DNA of 64,000 nucleotides from Pseudomonas sp. A-RE-19 (GTDB taxonomy: Bacteria > Pseudomonadota > Gammaproteobacteria > Pseudomonadales > Pseudomonadaceae), in the NCBI RefSeq assembly GCF_019956555.1, contig NZ_JAHBDQ010000008.1:1-64000 (forward strand), read 5' to 3'. Below the pieces are notes generated by a model. The model was given only the letters and a program-made list of their open reading frames with translations, was not told the DNA's origin and did no database searches. A program made the position numbers and the translations under genes. Positions 26,416 through 35,407 of this stretch are shown here, one piece after another. How positions within the stretch are numbered: the first letter of the stretch is position 1; the number at the start of each line of letters is the position of its first letter.

Positions 26416-26440
26416 GGTGTCCCGCCGAACGGGGGACACC
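26416..26440 (-). terminator. Hairpin between DUF1624 gene and porin gene
   Basis: Stem GGTGTCCC/GGGACACC with a 9-base interior. No T-run follows on the minus strand, so it is more likely an attenuator or mRNA-stability structure than a full stop. Confidence 0.4.
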
Positions 26441-26458
26441 AAAGGGCAACGCTAAGAA

Positions 26459-27673
26459 TCAGAGATATTTGAGAATCGCGATGTCGCGACGGCGCTGTTT
26501 GAGGTTGGCGAACCAGCGCGTCGGGAAGAACAGCAACACCCCGAGGATCACGCTCCACAGCCAGACCATGGGCAGGTTATCGAAGCCGTAATAAGTACCC
26601 TGATTGGTGCCCCAGATCGCAACGGCCACCAGGTACATGACCTTGAGCACGTACAGGTGCAGCAAATAGAAGAACATCGGCGCACCGCCGTAGATCGCCA
26701 GGGTCGCGGTGGACCAGCGATCCTGGGCCTTCTCGAACACCGCCAAAAGGATCAGCCCCAAGCCGAGGGTCGGCATCAGAAACATCAGCGACGGCGGGTA
26801 CTTCTTCGCGCTCATGAAGCTCATGAACGTGCGCAGGGAATCACCCGTTTGCACCCAGGGTTTCTCCCCGTAGACATTCAGATAACGGATGAACACGAAC
26901 GCCACCAGCAGGCCAACGCCGACTTTCAGCAACCGGGAAATCCGTTCGGCCGGTTCAATGTCCTTGCCGAACCACGGCCCGATGGCCCAGCCCAGCAGAA
27001 TCACCCCGATCCACGGCAACACCGGATACGTGGTGCGGGCCCGGGTGAACTCGGTGATGTCGATGAACACCCGCTGATGCAGGATCGACCACGGCACGTA
27101 GAACGGCGACTCCGGCCCCACGGTCACGCCGTCGAGCAGGTTGTGCCCGGCGACAATCGCTAATCCAAGCACGATCAACCAACCGCGCTTGAAGTGCAGT
27201 AACCCGGCGAGCACGATCATGCAGATGCCGATGCACCAGATCACTTGCAGCCACAACGTCTTGGGCGGGAACTCAGCGTTCCAGGCAAAGCACACGAACG
27301 TGAGTTCCAGAAACACCAGGAACAGTCCGCGCTTGAGCAGGAACACCGACGTCTCGTTGGCCGTGTGTTTCTGGCTGTAAAGCCAGGCCGACAAACCGGT
27401 GAGGAAGATGAACACCGGGGCGCAGATGGTGCTCAGCAGTCGGGTGAAGAACAGGTCCGGGGTCACGCTCAAGGCGTCGATCGGGTCGGTCACCTGGCGA
27501 TGCAGCAAAAAGGTTTCCCGCACATGGTCGACGAGCATGCAGAGCATGACGAAGCCGCGCAGGGCATCGATGGCGAGCATCCGGGTGTTGGTTTTTGCAG
27601 CGCTGGAGACAAGCGCAGGGGAAACACTTCCCGCCTGCCCTGCCACGCTTGTGGATAGGGTCATATCAGTCAC
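26459..27673 (-). CDS. DUF1624 / heparan-alpha-glucosaminide N-acetyltransferase-like membrane protein
   Basis: A 404-residue polytopic inner-membrane protein with about nine to ten hydrophobic helices. After a 30-residue cytoplasmic tail comes RMLAIDALRGFVMLCMLVDH, the conserved first-helix motif (Asp-Ala-Leu-Arg-Gly and a His) of the DUF1624/acyltransferase-like family. Relatives are thought to transfer acyl groups across the membrane, but bacterial members are uncharacterised. It follows the DUF4198 gene by 30 bases and precedes the porin gene, so a three-gene envelope unit is likely. Confidence 0.85.
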   Translation of the reverse strand: MTDMTLSTSVAGQAGSVSPALVSSAAKTNTRMLAIDALRGFVMLCMLVDHVRETFLLHRQVTDPIDALSVTPDLFFTRLLSTICAPVFIFLTGLSAWLYSQKHTANETSVFLLKRGLFLVFLELTFVCFAWNAEFPPKTLWLQVIWCIGICMIVLAGLLHFKRGWLIVLGLAIVAGHNLLDGVTVGPESPFYVPWSILHQRVFIDITEFTRARTTYPVLPWIGVILLGWAIGPWFGKDIEPAERISRLLKVGVGLLVAFVFIRYLNVYGEKPWVQTGDSLRTFMSFMSAKKYPPSLMFLMPTLGLGLILLAVFEKAQDRWSTATLAIYGGAPMFFYLLHLYVLKVMYLVAVAIWGTNQGTYYGFDNLPMVWLWSVILGVLLFFPTRWFANLKQRRRDIAILKYL

Positions 27674-27703
27674 TCATGTCGTGGTCAGTGGACTACCGCG
27701 GGC

Positions 27704-28483
27704 TCAGCCCTGTTTCTTCAGCCTGGCAACTTCCGAGGCTGGCAGCTGCGACGGCGCCCGCGGCAAGGGTACCTGACCTTCCTTTCGATAGAACGACAGC
27801 GTCGAACTGAAGCTCTTCACGTCAAAGGGTTCGGCCTGGCCCTGGGGATTGATGCGCTCGCCGGCGGTGTGATCCTTGTATTCGACGGCCACCACATAGG
27901 TGCCCTGCCAGGGCAGCTCGAAACTGACCTTGCCATTCGCATCGGTGCGCCGGGTAAACACCTCACCGGAGCCGGTTTCCAGTACCACGTCCTGATCGGC
28001 CAGAGGCTTGTGCGCATAGAACACCTGGAACTGCGCCGCGCTCGCCTCGGCGACGCCCGTGGGCACGATATCCAGCGTCAGTTCCGGCGTGCGGGCGCGC
28101 AAATCACCGACCCAACGGGTGGCAGGCGTCCAGTAAGCCTTCAGGGTTTTATTGCCTTCATGAAGGTCGAAGATCGGGTAATGCGCGTCCTCGGCCAGCA
28201 GCGAGTCATCCGTCTTGGTTTGATGCGCCACGGCAAACGCCTGGCGCTGCAAGGTCAGGTTCAACGGTTGGGACCTGTTGCTGATCGACCAGCCCTTGAG
28301 TTGCCGGAACCGGTCCATCCCGCCCGGTGTGACTTCCAGCATGTTCTTGTCATATTCCCCGTAGTACAACGCCAGGGGTTGCCCCGGTGGCTGCTCGTAC
28401 CAGATTTGATGCGCCTCGCTGCTGCTTGCCAGCATGAAGACGCCGTAACCCAACAGTGCTTTTTTTGCGTGGCTCATTCGCAT
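27704..28483 (-). CDS. DUF4198-like periplasmic protein
   Basis: A 259-residue precursor with signal peptide KKALLGYGVFMLASSSEAH. After cleavage the mature protein starts near HQIWYEQ, then a beta-rich N-terminal part and a C-terminal Ig-like domain (GEVFTRRTDANGKVSFELPW). This fits DUF4198, found in periplasmic components of some metal-uptake systems and in many proteins of unknown role. The N-terminal His could bind metal. GGAGCG ahead of ATG 28483 supports this start; ATG 28477 is also possible. It is the first gene of the unit leading to DUF1624 and OprD. Confidence 0.75.
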   Translation of the reverse strand: MRMSHAKKALLGYGVFMLASSSEAHQIWYEQPPGQPLALYYGEYDKNMLEVTPGGMDRFRQLKGWSISNRSQPLNLTLQRQAFAVAHQTKTDDSLLAEDAHYPIFDLHEGNKTLKAYWTPATRWVGDLRARTPELTLDIVPTGVAEASAAQFQVFYAHKPLADQDVVLETGSGEVFTRRTDANGKVSFELPWQGTYVVAVEYKDHTAGERINPQGQAEPFDVKSFSSTLSFYRKEGQVPLPRAPSQLPASEVARLKKQG

Positions 28484-28800
28484 TTTTTTGCGCTCCGATT
28501 GGTGTTGTTCAACGGATCGTTGCAGCCCCTGCAACGACCAGCCCCTCTCTCTGAACGCATTACAACGCAGGCTATTTTGTGCTTCGCTCCGAATTCATCG
28601 CTCATAACGCAAACGAAGACTGTTTTCGTCGCGTAAACAGCTATTTATGCGGCCTGTGCCAGCATGAAGCGTGTTGAGAGGTTTGGCGGGTGGGATGTCC
28701 AATCGAGGTGCATGCACAATGTCAGTCAGTAGGGTGAGGAACCTGTGGGGGCGAGCCTGCCCTAATGCCAATCAGTTAAGTATCTGAACACTGCAATCCT

Positions 28801-28890
28801 TGTGGGAGCGAGCCTGCTCGCGATAGCGTCGGGTCAGCCAACATTGATGCTGAATGTACCGCCATTATCGCGAGCAGGCTCGCTCCCACA
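28801..28890. repeat. REP pair, with a degenerate copy nearby
   Basis: Arms TGTGGGAGCGAGCCTGCTCG and CGAGCAGGCTCGCTCCCACA. A broken arm (CTGTGGGGGCGAGCCTGCCC) lies at 28743-28762. The gap from 28484 to 28970 holds these repeats and the promoter side of the DUF4198 gene, and no gene that I can support. Confidence 0.9.
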
Positions 28891-28970
28891 GGGATTGCGG
28901 TACTAGCCGTCGCGCGCCTTTTTCAAAGGCGCGGCAGCTGCAAGGGAATGGTGTATACGCGGAGTCGGTT

Positions 28971-29459
28971 TCAGTGACGCAGTAATTTGCGCAGCGGCAC
29001 GCCGTCCTTGAGCACGGGTGATTTGATGACAATGTAGCTGAAGTACTTGGAGATGCCGATGTTCTTGTCCAGCAGGCTTTCGATCACTTCCTGATAATGC
29101 TGAATGCTGCGGGTCATGAAGCGCACCAGGTAATCGTAGCCGCCGCTGATCAGGTGGCATTCGAGCACTTCATCGACCAGACGGATATTGGACTCGAACT
29201 TGGCGAAGTCTTCGCGCTTGTGGTCGCTCAAGGTGATTTCGGTGAACACCGTGACCGAGTCGGTGATCTTGGCCAGGTTCAGGTGCGCCTTGTAGCTGGA
29301 AATGTACCCGGCCGACTCCAGCCGCTTGACCCGTTGCAGGCAGGGGCTGGCCGACAGGCCCACGGCATCGGCCAGGCTGACGTTGGTCATGCGCCCGTCC
29401 TTTTGCAGCTCAACCAAGATGCTGATGTCGATCCGGTCCAGTTTTACTAAACCTTCCAT
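28971..29459 (-). CDS. Lrp/AsnC family transcriptional regulator
   Basis: A 162-residue Lrp-type protein. The N-terminal winged helix includes DRIDISILVELQKDGRMTN and the recognition region VGLSASPCLQRVKRLESAGY. The C-terminal RAM domain has HLISGGYDYLVRFMTRSIQH, the effector pocket. Such proteins sense amino acids and control nearby catabolic or transport genes. The GabT-like aminotransferase two genes away is the obvious candidate target. Start at ATG 29459 (MEGLVKLDR) fits relatives. Confidence 0.93.
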   Translation of the reverse strand: MEGLVKLDRIDISILVELQKDGRMTNVSLADAVGLSASPCLQRVKRLESAGYISSYKAHLNLAKITDSVTVFTEITLSDHKREDFAKFESNIRLVDEVLECHLISGGYDYLVRFMTRSIQHYQEVIESLLDKNIGISKYFSYIVIKSPVLKDGVPLRKLLRH

Positions 29460-29504
29460 TGCGTACCTCTTGACTGCCGTTTGTAAGACAATCTTCTAGC
29501 AAAA

Positions 29505-30161
29505 TCAGCGCCGTAAAGACAGCTGATGCTGAGCCACCAGATCCGCCATGCTGTTGATGCAGTAATCCGCCGCGCACGGCGTCGGATGTTTGCTCCGGCC
29601 GCGACAGATCAGGCAGACAGCGCCCGTGCCCTGTTGCCGGGCGCAAGGCCGGGTCACCTGGAGGATGGTTTTGGCATCAAGGTCATTGGCCGCCAGCCAA
29701 TCGTGATCCCGCAGGGGGTCGCTGGCCAGTGAAATGAAATCATCGGGCATGATCCCCAGACGCTCGCACAGCAGGCCGCGATCCTCGGCGTCACGATCGC
29801 CGTGCACCAACAGGCGGTAGAACTTGCGCAGGTAGAGCATGGCGCCGGGTGCGTCTTCGAACAGCGACCAACCCGCCACCGACCGGGCAAAGCTCATGCC
29901 CTCCTCCCAACTGGCTTTCAGCCCCCAGCGCTCGGCCAACTGACGGTGGGCGAAACACAGCAAGCCGCTGAAACCCAGTTCGCCGAAGCGTGGGTACAGC
30001 GCATGCACCACCTCACTGAACTCGGCCAGCACCCGGCTTTTGTCCGGGTGGCCGCCACGGCTGTCGAGCAACGGCTGTAACGCCGTCCAGACCCCGGAAT
30101 CGCGATCCACCAGGACCTCATCGCAATCGATCAACAACGCTCGATAATCAGTCAGCCCCAT
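29505..30161 (-). CDS. HAD family hydrolase
   Basis: A 218-residue HAD-like protein with nucleophile motif ALLIDCDEVLVDRDSGVW (first Asp nucleophile, second Asp acid/base), a helical cap, LLVHGDRDAEDRG in place of motif II, and LASDPLRDHDW in the usual place of motif IV. This suggests a phosphatase-like fold, but the Thr/Ser after the motif II strand is replaced and the C-terminus has a Cys-rich stretch (CLICRGRSKHPTPC) with possible metal-binding character. It lies between the Lrp regulator and the aminotransferase on the same strand. Confidence 0.75.
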   Translation of the reverse strand: MGLTDYRALLIDCDEVLVDRDSGVWTALQPLLDSRGGHPDKSRVLAEFSEVVHALYPRFGELGFSGLLCFAHRQLAERWGLKASWEEGMSFARSVAGWSLFEDAPGAMLYLRKFYRLLVHGDRDAEDRGLLCERLGIMPDDFISLASDPLRDHDWLAANDLDAKTILQVTRPCARQQGTGAVCLICRGRSKHPTPCAADYCINSMADLVAQHQLSLRR

Positions 30162-30256
30162 GGTGTGTAAAGCCTCCGATGATGCATTCCATCAATCCTT
30201 GCTCCATAAATGCTCACGGGCGATGCCGTATGGCAGCGCCCCGAGCAGGCGTGAGC

Positions 30257-31549
30257 TCAGTTCAAGACTCGTGCCAGCGCAGCGTCGAGAATCTGCAACG
30301 CTTCGTCGACCTGTGCTTCGGTGGTCACCAGCGGTGCGAGGAAACGCAGCACGTTGCGGTACACGCCGCACTTGATCACCAGCAGGCCACCGGCCCGGGC
30401 TTCGTCGATCAGCCGCTGGTTCAGGTCGGCATCCGGGGTGCGCGCGTCGTCATCCTTGATCAGCTCGATCGCCAGCATGAAGCCGCTGCCGCGCACGTCG
30501 CCGATACGCGGGTAACGGGCCTGCAAGCGCAACAAGCCCTCACGCAAACGTTCGCCCAAGGCGTCGCCACGGGCCAGCAACTGTTCTTGTTCGTAGGCCT
30601 CGATCACCGCCAGCGCCGCAGCGCACGACAGCGCGTTACCGCCGTAAGTGCCGCCGAGGCCGCCGGGTAATGGCGCGTCCATGATCTCGGCCTTGCCCAC
30701 CACACCGGACAGCGGCAAACCACCGGCCAGGCTCTTGGCCACGGTGACCAGGTCCGGCTGGATGCCGGCGTGCTGAAAGCCGAACCATTTGCCGGTGCGA
30801 CCGAAACCGGTCTGGATTTCATCGAGGATCAGCACGATGCCGTGTTTTTCAGTCAGGGCACGCAGGGCCTGAAGAAATTCCGTCGGTGCCGAGAGGAAAC
30901 CGCCATCGCCCTGCACCGGCTCGATAATGATCGCCGCGACCCGCTCGGGCGCCACTTGGGTGGCCAACAATTCGTCCAGCGCCTTGAGCGCCATGTCGCT
31001 GGTGACACCGCGATAGGCATTCGGATACGGGGTGTGGAAGACCTCAGGCGCGAATGGCCCGAAGTTCTGTTTATAGGGCTGGCTCATGCCGGTGAGCGTG
31101 GTGCCGAGCAAGGTCCGGCCATGGAACCCGCCACGAAAGGCAATCACTGCCGAGCGGTTGGTATGAGCGCGGGCGATCTTCACCGCGTTTTCCACGGCTT
31201 CGGCGCCAGAGGTGAAGAACGCCGCTTTATACGATTCCTGGCCGCCGATCATTTCGCACAAACGCTGGGCCAGGTCGAGATAAGGCTTGTAGGCCACCAC
31301 CTGGAAGCACGCGTGGGAAACCTTTTGCAACTGCGCCTGCACCGCCGCGACCACCTTCGGGTGATTGTGGCCGATGTTCAACACACCGATGCCGCCGACA
31401 AAGTCCAGGTAGCGCTTGCCGTCCACGTCCCACAATTCTGAACCTTGGGCCCGATCGATCACCAACGGATGCGCGGTAACCAGGCCACGTGGCACGAATT
31501 GATCGCGCTGACGGAGCAAATGAGGGGTTTCGTCGACTTTGCTGTTCAT
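30257..31549 (-). CDS. gabT: 4-aminobutyrate aminotransferase (GabT-like)
   Basis: A 430-residue class III aminotransferase, full length for GabT. Recognised pieces are GGIGVLNIGHNHPKVV, FFTSGAEAVENAVKIAR, the PLP-binding LILDEIQTGFGRTG, and TVAKSLAGGLPLSGVVGKAE with the Schiff-base Lys. It would convert GABA (or a related omega-amine) plus 2-oxoglutarate to a semialdehyde and glutamate. The gabD-like enzyme at 7829-9286 could take the next step. ATG 31549 follows GGGAAATGCC; the upstream ATG at 31561 adds four residues. Confidence 0.9.
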   Translation of the reverse strand: MNSKVDETPHLLRQRDQFVPRGLVTAHPLVIDRAQGSELWDVDGKRYLDFVGGIGVLNIGHNHPKVVAAVQAQLQKVSHACFQVVAYKPYLDLAQRLCEMIGGQESYKAAFFTSGAEAVENAVKIARAHTNRSAVIAFRGGFHGRTLLGTTLTGMSQPYKQNFGPFAPEVFHTPYPNAYRGVTSDMALKALDELLATQVAPERVAAIIIEPVQGDGGFLSAPTEFLQALRALTEKHGIVLILDEIQTGFGRTGKWFGFQHAGIQPDLVTVAKSLAGGLPLSGVVGKAEIMDAPLPGGLGGTYGGNALSCAAALAVIEAYEQEQLLARGDALGERLREGLLRLQARYPRIGDVRGSGFMLAIELIKDDDARTPDADLNQRLIDEARAGGLLVIKCGVYRNVLRFLAPLVTTEAQVDEALQILDAALARVLN

Positions 31550-31821
31550 GGCATTTCCCATCGTGAGTCCGGCAACCGGGAAGTGGTTGCGATGGTGTTC
31601 AGGTTAAGGCTTGCGCGAAACGAACTACGCCGAACTTGCCCCCTGAGAAATTCGGATCGACTGTTTTCACCCCGCCAAACGGCAGATTCCTTCAGCCCGC
31701 CGAATCTGCCGATGGATGGCCGATACCACGTTACTCAACGCGTTAAACCCGCTGCTTTCGACAGATCCTGCGCTGGCGTTGCGCGATGATGGGCAGCCCC
31801 TTCACCTTTCAGGAAATGCCC

Positions 31822-32748
31822 ATGGCCCTGCTGTATAAAGCTGACCCTGTGCGCGGCGAACAGTGGCAAGCGCTGTTCGCCGAACACGCCCCGGATATCG
31901 AATGGCGTGCCTGGCCGGACATCGGCGACCCTACCGACATTCAATACCTGGCCGCATGGCAGGCACCCGACGATCTCGAGGTTGTGCTGCCCAATCTGCA
32001 GGTGCTGTTTGCCTTGTCCGCCGGCGTCGATCAACTCGACCTCAATCGCCTGCCGACGAGCTTGCCGGTGGTGCGCCTGCTAGACCCCGGCATCACCCGT
32101 GGCATGTGTGAATACGCCACTTTTGCCGTGCTCAGCCTGCACCGGGACATGCTGCGCTATCGCCAGCAACAAATGACCCGCCGCTGGCAAGCGCACTTGC
32201 TGCAACCGGCGGCGAGACGTCGGGTCGGGGTCATGGGGCTCGGCGCTCAGGCGCAGCAGATTCTGACAACCTTGCAGCCGCTGGGCTTTGCCTTGTCAGG
32301 CTGGGCGCGCAGTGCCCATCACATTCAGGGGGTCGATTGCTATGCCGGCAACCAACAACTGCCAGCATTCCTCAGCCAGTGCGACATTCTGTTGTGTGTG
32401 TTGCCATTGACCGAACAGACCCAGGGCATTCTTGATCGCCGGCTGTTTGAGCAACTGCCCCGTGGCGCGGCGCTGATCAACATGGGCCGTGGCGGGCATC
32501 TGGTGGAAGGCGATCTGCTTGAGGCGCTGGACAGCGGGCATTTGAGCGGCGCGGTCCTGGATGTGCTGCAACAGGAACCGGCACCGGTGGATCATCCGTT
32601 CTGGCACCACCCGCAGATTCTGCTGACACCGCACATCGCGGCGATGACCCAGCCAGAAAGCGCCTTTGGGGTGTTGCTGGAGAACATTCGTCGACATCAA
32701 CGGGGGGAGTCGATGCTCGGTGAGATCGATCGTGCGCAGGGTTACTGA
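31822..32748 (+). CDS. ghrA: Glyoxylate/hydroxypyruvate reductase A-like D-2-hydroxyacid dehydrogenase
   Basis: A 308-residue D-2-hydroxyacid dehydrogenase of the GhrA group. NAD(P) site VGVMGLGAQAQQI, catalytic Arg-containing SAGVDQLDLNRLP region, INMGRGGHLVEGDLLEAL, and the late TPHIAAMTQPES with the catalytic His. It reduces glyoxylate or hydroxypyruvate to glycolate or glycerate. AGGAA is well placed for ATG 31822 (MALLYKAD); in-frame ATGs at 31786 and 31816 are less likely. It is transcribed divergently from the aminotransferase. Confidence 0.9.
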   Translation: MALLYKADPVRGEQWQALFAEHAPDIEWRAWPDIGDPTDIQYLAAWQAPDDLEVVLPNLQVLFALSAGVDQLDLNRLPTSLPVVRLLDPGITRGMCEYATFAVLSLHRDMLRYRQQQMTRRWQAHLLQPAARRRVGVMGLGAQAQQILTTLQPLGFALSGWARSAHHIQGVDCYAGNQQLPAFLSQCDILLCVLPLTEQTQGILDRRLFEQLPRGAALINMGRGGHLVEGDLLEALDSGHLSGAVLDVLQQEPAPVDHPFWHHPQILLTPHIAAMTQPESAFGVLLENIRRHQRGESMLGEIDRAQGY

Positions 32749-32761
32749 TGGCCCATGCAGT

Positions 32762-32785
32762 AACGGGCGCTCAGGGGCGCCCGTT
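32762..32785 (+). terminator. Terminator-like hairpin after ghrA
   Basis: Stem AACGGGCGC/GCGCCCGTT with a six-base loop, 14 bases after the ghrA stop and 11 bases before the convergent hypothetical gene ends. The following T-run is weak (ATGTTTAG). It may serve both strands. Confidence 0.65.
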
Positions 32786-32795
32786 ATGTTTAGTG

Positions 32796-33170
32796 TTAGT
32801 GGATTCCAGGAATGCGGTTATCGCAGGCGATGTGTTGCCCCCCGCGTCGGAAAAGTTGGTCCTGCATCCGCCGGCAGCGCTCCAGTTCCTGCTGCATCGA
32901 ACGATCGATGCTGATATTGCCGGTCTTCTCTGGTTGTTTGCCGTCGCCCAGGCGCAATGTCATCCAGGGCTGTTCCGGCTGGAGCTGGAAGCGGCTTTTT
33001 TCTTCAACGGGCGTGGTGGGTTTGGTGGTTTCGATCGCGGCCGGTTTCGGCAGTTGATCGGAGGTGACCCCATAACGGGTCAGAATCGAGCTTTGAGGCA
33101 GTTCTGCGGCGGCGGTTGCCGATAACAAGGCCAGCGCCAGACCGAAGGTGTACCTCTTGCTGTTACTCAC
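32796..33170 (-). CDS. Small exported protein, unknown
   Basis: About 124 residues starting at GTG 33170, preceded by an AGGAGA site; the upstream ATG at 33218 is less well placed. A signal peptide (KRYTFGLALALLSATAAA) is followed by a Pro/Thr-rich linker and a Cys-containing, His-Cys ended tail (ELERCRRMQDQLFRRGGQHI, then AC). No domain is recognised. It may be a small periplasmic protein with a disulfide. Confidence 0.65.
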   Translation of the reverse strand: MSNSKRYTFGLALALLSATAAAELPQSSILTRYGVTSDQLPKPAAIETTKPTTPVEEKSRFQLQPEQPWMTLRLGDGKQPEKTGNISIDRSMQQELERCRRMQDQLFRRGGQHIACDNRIPGIH

Positions 33171-33334
33171 GTTGCAAAATCTCCTGTACTCAATGGCGGC
33201 ATGCAGCACCGGCGTCATAGGAATAACGCGTGGATGGGCTGATGGTTTAGTGCCAGATTCCTGATGGTGCAGGTATTGGAGTCCGGGTGTGAACGGTGAG
33301 TCACGTAGGCAGGCAGGATTACCGCGTTATCGTT

Positions 33335-33430
33335 CTTCGCGAGCAAGCCCGCTCCCACATTCGATCTTCAGTGAACACCCAATATGGGTACGCCTGCGAT
33401 CAAAATGTGGGAGCGGGCTTGCTCGCGAAG
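33335..33430. repeat. REP pair, outward orientation
   Basis: Here the arms are inverted relative to the other pairs: CTTCGCGAGCAAGCCCGCTC comes first and GAGCGGGCTTGCTCGCGAAG second, so the CTTCGCG ends face outward. It lies just past the lipase stop. Confidence 0.88.
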
Positions 33431-33456
33431 AGGCCCTTACCAGCGCCGCATCACCC

Positions 33457-35310
33457 TCAGGCGATCACAATCCCGCTACCGGACAAACTGTCCAGCCCGA
33501 CACCCACCAGGGTCACCGAATCACTGCCGAACGTCAGCAGCGTATCGTGCCCCACCGCCGTGGCATGGGCCCGGTAGTCGTCGTTCGGCGCAACGCCCTG
33601 AACCCCGAGGAACACCAGTTTGTCGTTGGCTTGATAGCCCACCACCCGGTCCTGGCCAAACGCACCGCTGAACAGGAACGTATCGACCCCGCCACCCGAC
33701 TCCATCAGGTCATTACCCGCCCCGCCGACAAACACGTCATTGCCGGTGCTGCCAATCAAATGGTCGTTGCCATCGAGGCCAAACAACCAGTCACCCGTTG
33801 CGTGCGCCTTGAGGGTGTCGGCGCCGGTCGTGCCCTTCACGCTTGAAGCGTATTGAGTCAGGTTGCTGCCGACCGCAAGGCCATTGGCGGTGACGCTGTG
33901 GGTCACGTCATCCTTGAACACCCCCCAGAGAAACCCCGGCTCTTTGGTGACAATGCTGCCGATGTCGCGAGTAATGCTGATGCCGCCATTGGCGTCGCGC
34001 ACATAGAGGTTGCCGGCACCGTCATTGGCGAAGGTGAAGTTCTTCACCGACTGCTGCAGGTCCAGCACGTTGCTGCCCTTGCCGCCCAACAGGATGTTGT
34101 AGCCACCGCCATCGCGGAAGGTGTCGTTACCGTCACGGCCTTCCAGGTAGTCGTTGCCCTTGCCGCCCTGGATCAGGTCATTGCCGTCGGTGCCGATGAT
34201 GAAGGTGCTGCCTTTGTGGGTTTCGGCGTTGCGGTTCAAGTCCTGGACCCAGGTGTTGCTACGCGCCGGGTCCGAGAGGTTGGCGACGATGATGGTCGAG
34301 TCTTTACTGGTCAGGTCGTAGAACTGCGACTCCAGCACCCGGGTCATGCCGTCGCCGTAACCGGTGGGCAAATGCGAGATCCAGGTGGGAACGTTGAGGA
34401 TGGAATACGGCAGCACATTCCACGCCGTCGAGGCGTAGTGGTCGTTGAAGCTGATGATGTTGTCGGTCGTCGAATCCTTGGCGGCATCGTGCACGCCCAC
34501 CGAGGACAGGTTGAACGAGGAGCCATCGAGGGCACGAAACACCGGGTCGTTTTCATAACCGATGTTCAGCACTTTGTCGTTGCTGCTTTGGGTCGGCGAG
34601 GCGTAGGCGATGTAGTTGGAATCCTGGTAGAACCCGGACCATTTGTTGCTGCTCAAGTCCGCCAGGCTATTGACCGCCAACCCGCCAAGGCTGTGGCCGC
34701 TGACCAGCACGTCCTTGCCCGACAGCCCATTGGCCTGGGCAAACGCCGCGACGTTACCGAGCAATTTGCCGAAGGCTTCGCCCACGTAGTTTTTCGCATA
34801 ATCCTTGGGACCCAACGCCGCCAGCAAATCGTTGATCACATCACCGATGGAGTCGCCGATCTGGATTTCTCGCGGGCCGCTGGTGCCGCGAAAAGCGATG
34901 CCGACTTCGGTGAGATGACCCTGGGCGTCGTACTTGCCGAGGATCTCCACTTGGGCGCTGGTGTAACCATCCTTCTCGCCGAAGAAGGTTCCGCGAGCAT
35001 CGGTCTTGCCGTCATAGCCCAATTGCGCGGCGGTGATCGGCGTCCAGCCGGCTTTTTGCACGGCGTCGAGTGCGGCCTTTTCCGAATCGGGGTTCCAGGG
35101 AATGCCGGGAATGACGCCTTGGGAATCGGTGCCGCCGATCAGTGCGGTCACCAGGGTTGCCGGCAAGCCCAGGCCGAAGCCGTTTTGCTGATAACCGGTG
35201 GCGAAACCGTTGTCGAGGTTGTGATAGGAATACAGCGTGATCGCCATGGCGTCGCTGAACAACGCCTTGGAATCTGCTGTGCCGAAGTTTTTATAGTCAT
35301 ACACACCCAT
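33457..35310 (-). CDS. pueA: Family I.3 RTX lipase / polyurethanase, PueA-like
   Basis: A 617-residue secreted lipase, the same length as the polyurethanase PueA and the family I.3 lipase PML. The catalytic triad falls exactly at Ser207 (SGHSLGG), Asp255 (NIGYENDPVF) and His313 (WISHLP). The lid-1 region at about residues 46-74 is present. Two blocks of nine-residue GGxGxDxxx calcium repeats follow (from GTDGNDLIQGG and from LDGNDHLIGS), and the C-terminus ends LSGSGIVIA, a type I secretion signal. No N-terminal signal peptide. It hydrolyses esters of triacylglycerol type outside the cell. It is the most downstream of the exoenzyme genes; the AprDEF exporter is the likely route. Confidence 0.93.
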   Translation of the reverse strand: MGVYDYKNFGTADSKALFSDAMAITLYSYHNLDNGFATGYQQNGFGLGLPATLVTALIGGTDSQGVIPGIPWNPDSEKAALDAVQKAGWTPITAAQLGYDGKTDARGTFFGEKDGYTSAQVEILGKYDAQGHLTEVGIAFRGTSGPREIQIGDSIGDVINDLLAALGPKDYAKNYVGEAFGKLLGNVAAFAQANGLSGKDVLVSGHSLGGLAVNSLADLSSNKWSGFYQDSNYIAYASPTQSSNDKVLNIGYENDPVFRALDGSSFNLSSVGVHDAAKDSTTDNIISFNDHYASTAWNVLPYSILNVPTWISHLPTGYGDGMTRVLESQFYDLTSKDSTIIVANLSDPARSNTWVQDLNRNAETHKGSTFIIGTDGNDLIQGGKGNDYLEGRDGNDTFRDGGGYNILLGGKGSNVLDLQQSVKNFTFANDGAGNLYVRDANGGISITRDIGSIVTKEPGFLWGVFKDDVTHSVTANGLAVGSNLTQYASSVKGTTGADTLKAHATGDWLFGLDGNDHLIGSTGNDVFVGGAGNDLMESGGGVDTFLFSGAFGQDRVVGYQANDKLVFLGVQGVAPNDDYRAHATAVGHDTLLTFGSDSVTLVGVGLDSLSGSGIVIA

Positions 35311-35407
35311 TGGTATTGCCTCTCTCTTTGTTGGAATTGTCAGAGATAGCTCACAACCAGGACGCCTCACTGACGAGGCGCCCCGGAGCATTTAGTGCAT
35401 GCAGCCT

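Noticed and set aside
28903..29160. Small frame at the 3' end of the Lrp gene
   Set aside because: Overlaps the Lrp coding region in another frame and has no ribosome-binding site or recognisable sequence.
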